A DNA stretch of 48,822 nt, from the NCBI GenBank assembly GCA_018817515.1, contig JAHIUD010000006.1:1-48822 (forward strand). Direction: 5' to 3'. The notes under the pieces are model-generated. The model was not told where the DNA came from, ran no database searches, and was given only the letters and a program-made list of their open reading frames with translations. This DNA is from Pseudomonadota bacterium. Lineage in GTDB: Bacteria > Desulfobacterota > Desulfovibrionia > Desulfovibrionales > Desulfovibrionaceae. A program made the translations under genes and the position numbers. Shown here in pieces: positions 38,837-46,256 of this stretch. Position 1 is the stretch's first letter. The number at the start of each line of letters is the position of its first letter.

Positions 38837-38893
38837 GTGGCTTCTATTCAAGAAGCAGCAGCTTTCGGCCATCAGGAAGCAAGGAGCGCGCGC

Positions 38894-39703
38894 ATGAAGA
38901 TCGCATTCGCAGGCAAGGGCGGCGCAGGCAAGACCAGCCTGGCCGCTTGGCTGGGCGACTACCTGGCCCGCAACGGCGAAAACGTCTGGCTCGTGGACGC
39001 CGACACGGCCCTGTCCCTTGGCCAGGCCTCGGGCCTTAACCCGGCGCAGCTGCCCACGCCCCTGGCCGAGCGCGAGGACATCATCCGCAAGTACATCGGG
39101 CAGGGCTACATGAGCCTGAACCCCGAGGTCTCCGGCCTGCCGGAGGCCTTGAGCGTGCCGCTGCCTCTGGGTGGACCCGCCTTTGCCGGGCGCATTGCCG
39201 GGGACAAGCAGCTGCTGGTCATGGGCACGGTGGCCGGGGCCTCCAGCGGCTGCGCCTGCGCCGCCAACGCCCTGCTCAAGTCCGTGCTGGCGCACCTGAT
39301 ACTGGAGGAACGCGCCTGGGTTCTGGTGGACATGGAGGCCGGGGTGGAACACCTGGGCCGGGGCACCGTGGCCGATGTGGACGCCCTGGTGGTGGTGAGC
39401 GAGCCGAGCCTGCGCTCCCTGGGCACCGCGGCCGAGGTCGCCCGGCTGGCCGGAGGGCTCGGGCTTGCCCGCCAGGTGCTGGCGCTCAACCGCAGCGAGG
39501 GCGCTGCCGCGCTGCCGGATATTCCCGGCCTGCCGGAACAGGTGCTGCGCCTCCCGGTCTTGCAGGGGCTGCGCCAACGCCAGCTCAGCTCTGGGTCGGT
39601 CCTCGGCCTGCCTGAAGACCGCGAGGTCAACGCCCTCTGCGCAGAGCTGCTCGACATGCTCGGGGCGCCAGCGCCGATAGGTGCCCTAAAGGCTTCAGCT
39701 TGA
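38894..39703 (+). CDS. cooC: CODH nickel-insertion accessory ATPase CooC
   Basis: 269-residue MinD/ParA-type ATPase that loads nickel into CooS. Deviant Walker A KGGAGKT is at residues 8-14, and the metal-binding Cys-Ala-Cys motif (Cys120, Cys122) is in SSGCACAANALLKS, as in characterised CooC. DMEAGVEHLGRGT near residue 147 is the Walker B-like segment. AAGGAGCGCGCGC precedes the ATG at 38894; an upstream in-frame start has no support. It lies behind the cooS terminator and 65 bp before cooA. Confidence 0.94.
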   Translation: MKIAFAGKGGAGKTSLAAWLGDYLARNGENVWLVDADTALSLGQASGLNPAQLPTPLAEREDIIRKYIGQGYMSLNPEVSGLPEALSVPLPLGGPAFAGRIAGDKQLLVMGTVAGASSGCACAANALLKSVLAHLILEERAWVLVDMEAGVEHLGRGTVADVDALVVVSEPSLRSLGTAAEVARLAGGLGLARQVLALNRSEGAAALPDIPGLPEQVLRLPVLQGLRQRQLSSGSVLGLPEDREVNALCAELLDMLGAPAPIGALKASA

Positions 39704-39768
39704 GCCTTGGGCGGGTTGATTCCGCACGGTTTAGGCGTATACAGTCTGGATGACCATGGAGGGCGCTC

Positions 39769-40404
39769 ATGATCCACACCGGCATCGACATCCTGGCGGA
39801 ATTGCAGAAGCCCGGCCTTGAGGAGCTGGCCAAGAGCTTCCAGGCGCGGACCTATGCCCGGAAGACCCAGATCTTCTTGCCCAACCACGCCCAGGACATG
39901 ATCTTCATCGTCTCCAGCGGGCGCACGCGCATCTATCTGGCCTACGAGGACAAGGAATTCACCCTGGCCATCCTGGAGCGCGGCGACGTGTACAGCACGC
40001 ACACCCGCGCCTACGTCTCCGCCCTGGATGACACCACCCTGCTCTGTGCCCAAACAGCCCAGGTGCGCAGACACATGCTGAGCATCCCCGAGTTCACCGG
40101 CACCATGGTGCGCGTGCTGAGCGAGCTGCTCAAGCATTCCATCAGCATCATCGACGACCTGGCCTTCCGCGACGTGCAGACCCGGCTGCTGCGGTTTCTG
40201 CGATTCGTTTCGACGCAAAGCGGCGTGGCGGAATCCGGCGGCGTGCTGGTCAACCTCGGCCTCACCACGGAACAGATCGCCAGCATCATCGGCACCACCA
40301 GGCAGACCCTCTCGACCATGCTCAACGGGCTGGAGCGCGACGCCGTCATCGAGCTGCGCGGACGCGGCGCCATCTTCATCCCTGACGTCGCCGCCCTGGA
40401 CTGA
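39769..40404 (+). CDS. cooA: CRP/FNR-family regulator, candidate CO sensor CooA
   Basis: 211-residue transcription activator with an N-terminal cyclic-nucleotide-like sensory domain (to about 110), a dimerisation helix and a helix-turn-helix (about 165-190). Its recognition region TTEQIASIIGTTRQTLSTML is very close to the Rhodospirillum rubrum CooA equivalent. His78 in GDVYSTHTRAY aligns with CooA haem ligand His77; the residue equivalent to Cys75 is Ser76. That supports haem/CO sensing with a different ferric-state ligand. GGAGGG lies 6-11 bases before the ATG. The neighbouring cooS-cooC genes and the upstream palindrome fit autogenous control of the module. Confidence 0.87.
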   Translation: MIHTGIDILAELQKPGLEELAKSFQARTYARKTQIFLPNHAQDMIFIVSSGRTRIYLAYEDKEFTLAILERGDVYSTHTRAYVSALDDTTLLCAQTAQVRRHMLSIPEFTGTMVRVLSELLKHSISIIDDLAFRDVQTRLLRFLRFVSTQSGVAESGGVLVNLGLTTEQIASIIGTTRQTLSTMLNGLERDAVIELRGRGAIFIPDVAALD

Positions 40405-40513
40405 GCGCCTGCACCCAACAGTCTTTTGCAACGTCACTGCGTACAGAGCCTAGGTCTTGAATCCCGTGGGCTTGCAGAGCCGTGGCAAAGGGGTTAGAGA
40501 CTTTTTCCGGCAT

Positions 40514-40607
40514 GGAAGCGTATCGTCACCGGTGTGGCGCCCAGACTTCAAATCTGGTGTGTGGCCGAGAGGTCACAGGTAGGTTCGACTCCTATACGCT
40601 TCCGCCA
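40514..40607 (+). tRNA. selC: tRNA-Sec (anticodon TCA)
   Basis: 94-nt selenocysteine tRNA including encoded CCA. The acceptor stem has eight pairs (GGAAGCGT at 40514-40521 with ACGCTTCC at 40596-40603), the discriminator is G and CCA follows. The anticodon arm CCAGA-CTTCAAA-TCTGG (40541-40557) has TCA at 40548-40550. A long variable arm and a TTCGACT T-loop are present. The extended acceptor stem, long variable arm and TCA together identify selC. Its 3' end is a common integration target, and phage-type genes begin about 500 bp downstream. Confidence 0.95.
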
Positions 40608-41113
40608 ACGCACCATAGATACACACTTTTTATGTCCATTCTCTTTCACCTCAGAAACCAGCTCACCCCCGCAGGGCGCTAAAGCGCTCTCGTCCAGTCC
40701 CGGCATAGTCCCGGAAATTGTTTTACTCACCTGGAATGCATCCTCTTGTGGAGCGGCCGAGACCGCACGCACGAGAGGGCACAGACACTCGCGTTACCCC
40801 CAAGGGTGGGAGGGTGGCGCGGCCTCGGCCGCCTCCACTAGCCGCGAGCCTGCGAGCGGCTGCGGGGAGTCCGCCTCCCGCCCCCTTCTCCCCCACCCTG
40901 TGGGAGTTCAGGCCACAAGGTCCCATCGCAACACTCGGCATGCATCGATGCCCCCTTGCCTCGCGGGTCCTTTTGGGGAGTGTGCCTCTATGCGGCGCCA
41001 ACGTGCCGCGAGAGTCGACGGATTTTTTTGGAATAGTTTTCGCGGAAAAACGGAAGCCGATGCCTACGCAACTGCCCACTCTGGCAGCATAATTTCTCCA
41101 GCGCGGTGCGCCC
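40608..41113 (+). other. 506-bp gene-free structured leader between selC and the helicase gene
   Basis: No gene is credible here. It holds a 12-bp palindrome (GCGCTAAAGCGC, 40676-40687), AGTCCCGG twice 11 bp apart (40696 and 40707), an AGCCGC/GCGGCT hairpin (40840-40861), an imperfect long-range pairing between a GGGTGGGAG stretch (from 40804) and a CTCCCCCACCC stretch about 80 bp on, and TTTTCGCGGAAAA (41037-41049) close to the helicase start. It could carry the element's promoter, operators or a regulatory RNA. Confidence 0.5.
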
Positions 41114-42772
41114 ATGTCTAGCGGCGACACCACGCCAGGCGCCGCCGAGGAAATGGCGCGCCGCGTCCAGGCCCGCGTGGAGCAGGAAGCCGCCGCCGCA
41201 TCTCCGCCCAAGCCAGCCGTGCCCCTGCCCGATAACTTCATCCTCGACTGCCTGCGCGCCAATCGCGTGGGTGACGCCATCCTGTTCAACGCCCTGCATC
41301 GCGGCAAGTTCGTCTTCGTCGAGCGCTGGGGGCGCTGGCTCAAATGGGCCGGGCACCACTGGGCCGAGGATATGAACGATGCCACGGCCTTGGGCGAGGT
41401 CGAGGCCGTGAACGAGGAATACCTCCGCGTCGAGGACAATCTCTTCATCTCCAGCAAAGATCTTGACGGCGACGAACTCAAGCGGAACATCGCAACGCGC
41501 AAGGCATTGCGCGATCGTGTGAATCTGCTGCGCGACGTCTCCGGGCGTGACCGCCTGCTCAAATGCACCCACACAACCCGCGACCCGCTCCACATAGACG
41601 GCGAGGAGCTGGACCAACAGCCATACCTCCTCGCCTTCAAGAACGGCGTTGTGGATCTGCGCAGCGGAGCCTTCCGGCCTGGCCGCCCCGAGGACTACAT
41701 CCTTAACGCCTGCCCCATCGAGTGGGCCAGCCTCGACGCCGAGGCCGAGGCCTGGGAGCAGTACCTCCTCGATTGCCATGCTGGCGACCGCGAGATGGTA
41801 TCCTTCCTCCAGCGTGCGCTGGGCTACGCCATCATGGGAGTCCGGGAGGATCACGTCTGGTTTGTTTTTTATGGGATGAGGGGGCGCAACGGTAAGGACA
41901 TCTTCTTCAAGCTGCTTTCTGCGGTCATGGGCGGCGCGCTCGCGGGCACCATCCCACAGGAGATGCTCCTCGAGACCAAGATGCCGCGCAATCCCGCAGC
42001 GCCAAGCCCGGACGTCATGAGCCTGCGCGGCAAGCGCATCGCCATCGCGGCGGAGGCCGAAGACAAACAGCGCCTGGCCATCGGCAAGATCAAGCAGCTC
42101 ACCGGCGGTGGCGAGCTTGTTGGCCGTGGCCTGCAAGACAAGATGATGACGACCTGGCTGCCCACGCATCTGCTCTTCCTCCACACCAACGAGATCCCGA
42201 AGTCTAAGGCCGACGATGACGCCTTCTGGATACGCATGCTCGTGGTCCCCTGGAATGTTCGTTTTGTGGACGACCCCAAGACCCCGGACGAGCGCAAGCG
42301 TGATTCAAAAATTGAGTCGAAGCTCAAGCAAAATCTCTCCGGACTCGCGGCTTGGCTTGTGCGCGGCGCGCTTGAATACCAGGAAAAGGGCCTTTGCCCT
42401 CCGGAGTCGGTCATCACCGCCACAAGGGAGCAGCGCGAGCGCATGGACGACGTGGGCCTGTTCCTGTCCACCTGCTGCGACCTCGAGATCGCGCCCGAGG
42501 GCAAGGAGCCCACCACGCGGATTGCCTCGGGCGAGCTGCTCGACGCCTTCAACTGGTGGCAGCACAAGCAGGACCAAAACGCCTACCTCTACTCGTCCAA
42601 ACGCCTTGGCGAGATCCTGCGCAAGAAGCTTATACCATCAAAAAAATCTAATATTATTTATTACCTAGGCATCACGCTCAAGCCTGACGTGGCCGCCGAG
42701 TTTGAGGAATGGCAGGACTCCCAGGGCAGCCGTGGTGAGGATAAGTCTAAGAGGAGGAAGCTCTTTGGCTAG
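41114..42772 (+). CDS. phage/plasmid SF3 helicase, D5/P4-type primase C-terminal family
   Basis: 552-residue replication protein. An N-terminal D5-type region (about 85-240, with HTTRDPLHIDG and AFKNGVVDLRSG) is followed by a superfamily 3 helicase core: Walker A FYGMRGRNGKDIFF, where Lys261 is followed by Asp262 instead of Ser/Thr, Walker B-like GKRIAIAAEAE, and sensor LLFLHTNEIP. There is no primase domain; that is encoded by the separate gene at 43034. The start has only a weak ribosome-binding site. An A7 run at 42640-42646 lies near the 3' end, where a -1 slip would give an immediate stop. The last 40 codons include an unusually AT-rich patch. Confidence 0.85.
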   Translation: MSSGDTTPGAAEEMARRVQARVEQEAAAASPPKPAVPLPDNFILDCLRANRVGDAILFNALHRGKFVFVERWGRWLKWAGHHWAEDMNDATALGEVEAVNEEYLRVEDNLFISSKDLDGDELKRNIATRKALRDRVNLLRDVSGRDRLLKCTHTTRDPLHIDGEELDQQPYLLAFKNGVVDLRSGAFRPGRPEDYILNACPIEWASLDAEAEAWEQYLLDCHAGDREMVSFLQRALGYAIMGVREDHVWFVFYGMRGRNGKDIFFKLLSAVMGGALAGTIPQEMLLETKMPRNPAAPSPDVMSLRGKRIAIAAEAEDKQRLAIGKIKQLTGGGELVGRGLQDKMMTTWLPTHLLFLHTNEIPKSKADDDAFWIRMLVVPWNVRFVDDPKTPDERKRDSKIESKLKQNLSGLAAWLVRGALEYQEKGLCPPESVITATREQRERMDDVGLFLSTCCDLEIAPEGKEPTTRIASGELLDAFNWWQHKQDQNAYLYSSKRLGEILRKKLIPSKKSNIIYYLGITLKPDVAAEFEEWQDSQGSRGEDKSKRRKLFG

Positions 42773-43033
42773 GCTATCCTCCCACATCCTCCCGCATCGT
42801 CGACCCCTGTACGATGCCATAACCTGCCGGAACAGCAGGACGAACAGCCGCGCCGGGAGCTTGGGACGATTAAGTCATAATACCCTTGCATGCACGTGTG
42901 TGTTGTGTGTGGTGGTGTCCGCTTGGCTTGCGCGCGTCCCATACTCCCATTCTAATTTTATTATTAATAGAAATAGTAAGTTAAAGGTAAAAAGAGAGTT
43001 GGGAGTATTCGGGATGTTGGGAGGTTCGCCCTC
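42773..43033. other. 261-bp intergenic region with AT island flanked by inverted repeats (candidate replication origin)
   Basis: Between the helicase and primase genes, about 42950-42993 is a run of almost pure A/T in high-GC DNA. It is bracketed by ATACTCCCA (42941-42949) and its complement TGGGAGTAT (43000-43008). A GT-rich stretch (about 42896-42918) precedes it. No gene is credible. An easily melted island between helicase and primase genes is where an origin could sit; this is inference. Confidence 0.4.
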
Positions 43034-44629
43034 ATGAACCTCCTCGACCTGCTCCGCTCCCGTGGTTTGACTCCTGTCCACGTCTCCGCCGCCAAGGGCG
43101 GGGAGTGGGCCTGCCCGTGCCCGCTGTGCGGCGGCAAGGACCGCTTCCACTGCTTCCCGGAGCAGGAGGGCGGGCCGCTGTGCCAGGAGGCCGGTGCGCT
43201 CGGCACCTTCTGGTGCAGGAAGTGCGGCGCGGCGGGCGACCTGCTCGAGTTCCTCACCACCGTCGAGAGCATGAGCTTCGGCGACGCCTGCCAGGAGCTG
43301 AAAGTCCCGCGCAAGGCCCGGCCGCTCGGCCTGCCCAAGCCGCCCAAGTCCGCCGTGCCCCCGGCCTTCGTGCCCCAGGTGTGGCCACTGCCGTCCGATG
43401 TCTGGCGCGCCCGCGCCGCCCGCCTGGCGGACAAGTGCCACGAGCGCCTTGTCTCCGGCCCGAACAAGGCCCTGGACTGGCTGGCCGCGCGCGGCCTGGA
43501 TCTCGACGCCGTGCGCCGCTACCGCCTGGGCTACCTCATCGAGGAGCCGAACAAGGCCGGGAACTCCACCGGCATCTTCCGCGCCCGCAGCGCCTGGGGC
43601 CTGCCGCCCAAGGAAACCAAGACCGCCAGCGGCGCCATCGTCATCAAGAAACAGCTATGGATCCCGCGCGGCATCGTCATCCCGGACTATGGCCCTGGTG
43701 GTTATGCCGAGGGAGCGCTGCCCCTGCGCATCCGCATCCGCCGCCCGAACAAAGACGTGGCCGGAACCGACTTCCCCAAGTACCACGTCATCCCCGGCTC
43801 GTGCATGGCCCCGCTGCTCCTCGGGGCAGAGAGCCGCGCCTTCGTGGTGGTCGAGGCCGAGCTGGACGCCATGCTGTGCCACCACCGCGCGGGCGACAAG
43901 GTCGGGGCCCTGGCCGTGCTGACCAACCGGGGCAAGCCCGACGTGGCCGCGCATGCAGCCCTCTCCCGCGCGCTCACCACGCTGGTGGCCCTGGACTACG
44001 ACCCGGCCGGGGCCGATGGCTTGCCCTGGTGGCAGGACAACTGCCCCACGGCCAGGCGCTGGCCCACCCCGGTGGGCAAGGATCCCGGCGACATGTTCAA
44101 GGCCGGAGAGGATCCCCGCGTGTGGATCCTGGCCGGACTGCCTCCAGTACTGCGCCAGGACCGCCCGGCAGCGCCCGCCCAGCAAGGCCCCGCGATTTCG
44201 CCCGCGTCTGCACCGGCGACCATCACAGCACCGGCCCCCGCGCCCCAGCCCGAACCCGCCGTGTCCGAACCGTTGGGACCCTCGCTTGCTGGCGAGGTCG
44301 CGCCCCAGGGGGAGGGGGCACAGCCAAGCCAGCCCCAGGCCGACACACAAGCCCCGGCCCATGTTTCGGCTCCGGTCCAGGCCCCGGTCCAGGCTCCGGC
44401 GCTGACGCGCGAGCTGCGCCAGGTCCTCGCGCGCCTGGCAACCCTCATGCGCCGCCACGCCATCGAGTACTCCGGCGGCAAGTGGCGCACGCCTGGCCAC
44501 CTCACCCAGGCCCAGGACGAGGCCGTCTGGACTAGCCTCTTGCCCCTGCTCACCCCGGAAGTCGACCAACTGCTCCGTGCCCACCCGGACAGCCTGGTCA
44601 CGTCCGAGAACCTTTTGCCACGCCATTAA
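43034..44629 (+). CDS. phage DNA primase with CHC2 zinc finger and Toprim domain
   Basis: 531-residue primase-type protein. The zinc finger is ACPCPLCGGKDRFHCF with FWCRKCGAAGDLLEF (Cys27, 29, 32, 61 and 64 available). The Toprim domain follows at about 265-340, with FVVVEAELDAM carrying the catalytic Glu and VALDYDPAGADG the Asp-x-Asp. After about residue 375 there is an Ala/Pro-rich linker of about 90 residues, then a C-terminal helical domain (about 455-531) that might bind the helicase. GGGAGG precedes the ATG at a slightly long distance. In satellite phage P4 the primase and helicase are one chain; here they are two genes in reversed order with an AT island between them. Confidence 0.85.
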   Translation: MNLLDLLRSRGLTPVHVSAAKGGEWACPCPLCGGKDRFHCFPEQEGGPLCQEAGALGTFWCRKCGAAGDLLEFLTTVESMSFGDACQELKVPRKARPLGLPKPPKSAVPPAFVPQVWPLPSDVWRARAARLADKCHERLVSGPNKALDWLAARGLDLDAVRRYRLGYLIEEPNKAGNSTGIFRARSAWGLPPKETKTASGAIVIKKQLWIPRGIVIPDYGPGGYAEGALPLRIRIRRPNKDVAGTDFPKYHVIPGSCMAPLLLGAESRAFVVVEAELDAMLCHHRAGDKVGALAVLTNRGKPDVAAHAALSRALTTLVALDYDPAGADGLPWWQDNCPTARRWPTPVGKDPGDMFKAGEDPRVWILAGLPPVLRQDRPAAPAQQGPAISPASAPATITAPAPAPQPEPAVSEPLGPSLAGEVAPQGEGAQPSQPQADTQAPAHVSAPVQAPVQAPALTRELRQVLARLATLMRRHAIEYSGGKWRTPGHLTQAQDEAVWTSLLPLLTPEVDQLLRAHPDSLVTSENLLPRH

Positions 44630-44649
44630 CCAGGAGGGAGGAACGTATC

Positions 44650-44919
44650 ATGTGCGCCAAAACACTGAGAGACGAGCTGGACGAGCTGGACGCCAAGCTG
44701 CGCGAGCTGCTGGCCCACCCGGAGACCACCCAGGCGGACAAGGCCAGCATCGGCCTCGCTGGCTTGGAACTTCTTACGATCCGGCGCCGCCTCATGGGCC
44801 GCTGGACCCCGGTCAACCCGGCCACCCTGCCCCCGCGCAAGCCTGGCCAGCCCTACCCGCAGCTGACCAAGGGCTGGATGGAGAACTGGGAGGAACAGAG
44901 GGAGGTGGCCAATGCCTAG
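44650..44919 (+). CDS. small phage protein, unknown
   Basis: 89-residue acidic, helix-rich protein (RDELDELDAKLRELLAHPET) with no recognised domain. GGAGGGAGGAACGTATC precedes the ATG. It ends in Glu-Val-Ala-Asn-Ala because the next gene's ribosome-binding site GGAGGTGGCC lies inside its last codons; the stop TAG overlaps the next start (ATGCCTAG). It is the first of a run of small genes after the primase. Confidence 0.75.
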   Translation: MCAKTLRDELDELDAKLRELLAHPETTQADKASIGLAGLELLTIRRRLMGRWTPVNPATLPPRKPGQPYPQLTKGWMENWEEQREVANA

Positions 44920-45250
44920 CGCACCGCTGAACTATGACCCGACAGACGAAGATAAGATGCGCCTTCCCGTGGGCACAACTTGCGGAGAATGCGTCCATAT
45001 CCCCAGGTGCAAGGCGATGTTCGGACATACCGAGACGGACACCTCTTGTGATTGGTCGCCGTCAAGGTTCCAGCGCCGTCAGTCTGCGGGGATTACCTCC
45101 ACCCAGGTGCTGGCCCTGCGCAAAGCCACTCTGCTCATCGGCGAGGAAATGCCGAGCGAAGACCAGTGCGCACAGGCGTCCGACATCCTCAAAGCTGCGT
45201 TCCCCGAGGCCTACCAAGGAAAATGGTGGGAGGAGGTGCTCCATGTGTGA
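44912..45250 (+). CDS. small cysteine-rich phage protein, unknown
   Basis: 112-residue protein with a likely zinc site near the N-terminus: TTCGECVHIPRCKAMFG and, 13 residues on, a further Cys in TSCDWSPSRF. The C-terminal half is helical (LRKATLLIGEEM). I recall similar 'Cys-rich, DWSPSRF' proteins in prophages but no function. It overlaps both neighbours and uses the repeated initiation cassette. Confidence 0.75.
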   Translation: MPSAPLNYDPTDEDKMRLPVGTTCGECVHIPRCKAMFGHTETDTSCDWSPSRFQRRQSAGITSTQVLALRKATLLIGEEMPSEDQCAQASDILKAAFPEAYQGKWWEEVLHV

Positions 45251-45440
45251 TCATCATTATCGCCCCTGTGGCGTGTGTGGCGCTCCTGTGCATCGCAATT
45301 TCAGTTGCGATACATGCCTTGCCAAAGTTGACCCGTGGGGGTGGGAGCGCAATCGCAGCAAACTATACAACGACCTTCGCCAAAGGTTCGAAATCCTGAT
45401 GGCCGCGTTTAAACGCGCACAGGAGGTGCCCCATGCCTAG
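45243..45440 (+). CDS. very small zinc-ribbon-like phage protein
   Basis: 65 residues. The N-terminus is a compact zinc ribbon, RPCGVCGAPVHRNFSCDTC (two Cys-x-x-Cys pairs), followed by a short basic helix. Start at 45243 is preferred because the initiation cassette GGAGGTGCTCC lies immediately before it. It overlaps the previous gene by 8 bp and the next by 8 bp. Function unknown; single-strand or RNA binding is possible for such ribbons. Confidence 0.65.
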   Translation: MCDHHYRPCGVCGAPVHRNFSCDTCLAKVDPWGWERNRSKLYNDLRQRFEILMAAFKRAQEVPHA

Positions 45441-45711
45441 CGCCATCACCGTCACCATCACCAGCTCGGCTGACGTGAAGCCGGAGCAGCTGCTCGAGTA
45501 CATTAAGTGCAGCCTGGAGCGCAGCGACGAGCCCTGCATGTTGAATGAGACCGTGCACGAGTTTTTGGAAGGCTCGGAGATTTGGATCGAAGACGCGGAG
45601 CGCAGTTGTCAGACGTGTGCGAAGTATTGCGGCTGCACTTTCAAACACGCAGTTGGGAGCATCGAAGAGTGCTGGACGGCGAATCTCTTGGAGGTGCCCC
45701 ATGCGTCCTAG
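45433..45711 (+). CDS. small phage protein, unknown
   Basis: 92-residue protein starting MPSAITVTITSSADVKPEQLL, then a helical, acidic middle and a Cys cluster near the C-terminus (SCQTCAKYCGCTF), which may bind a metal. It lies between two copies of the initiation cassette and ends Glu-Val-Pro-His-Ala-Ser. No family recognised. Confidence 0.7.
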   Translation: MPSAITVTITSSADVKPEQLLEYIKCSLERSDEPCMLNETVHEFLEGSEIWIEDAERSCQTCAKYCGCTFKHAVGSIEECWTANLLEVPHAS

Positions 45712-46256
45712 CAGCACCAACCCCTCCTCGCCCCTGGCCGTGCTCGAGGCCAGGTTCAACGTCGACGTCCCGGACTCCGCCTACCTGGCCCCGGTCATCG
45801 CCCCGGCCCCGCACCCCTGCGCCAACATGGGGGGGCATCGCCACCATCTCGCAGTGCGTAAGCCTGGGCTGCCGTGCGAACAAGGCGCAGTTCAAGCGCT
45901 GCCTGGCTTGCGAGCAGGGCAAGCGCCTGGCCGCCACCAGCGAGTTCCACCGCCGCCCCAGGCCCGTGTACAAGTCCAGCCCCCAGCCGCGCCCGGACCT
46001 GCCCGCCGAGGATCCACGCCTGGCCGATCTAGCCGCGACGCTGCGCACTCTCACGGCAGATGGCCGCGTGCGCGTGTCCGTGCTGGACGTCATGCGCGGC
46101 CTGGGCGACCCGGATGTGGCAAGCTACGACGACACCCTGCGCCTGGTGCGCGAGGCCGGGCTCACCTCGGGCCGCCCCTTCGGCGCTGTCCCGGCCATCG
46201 CAGTGGACCACAGCCTGCGCACCTTTCTGGCGCGGACAGAGGGGGCACGGGCATGA
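45701..46256 (+). pseudogene. frameshifted phage zinc-finger protein
   Basis: From the ATG at 45701 the frame is sensible (SPLAVLEARFNVDVPDSAYL) until Met-Gly at a run of seven Gs (45829-45835). Beyond it only the +1 frame is sensible: GIATISQCVSLGCRANKAQF, then RCLACEQGKRLA and a helical domain to the stop at 46256. One G fewer would give an intact 184-residue protein with Cys in the order C-x11-C-x4-C-x9-C-x2-C. So it is either a real frameshift, a programmed slip, or a homopolymer sequencing error. The start uses the initiation cassette; the end overlaps the next start (ATGA). Confidence 0.7.

Noticed and set aside
40723-42184. Minus-strand open frames across the element leader and helicase gene
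   Set aside because: They overlap the D5-type helicase on the opposite strand and show Arg/Ser- or Ala/Gly-rich shadow composition.
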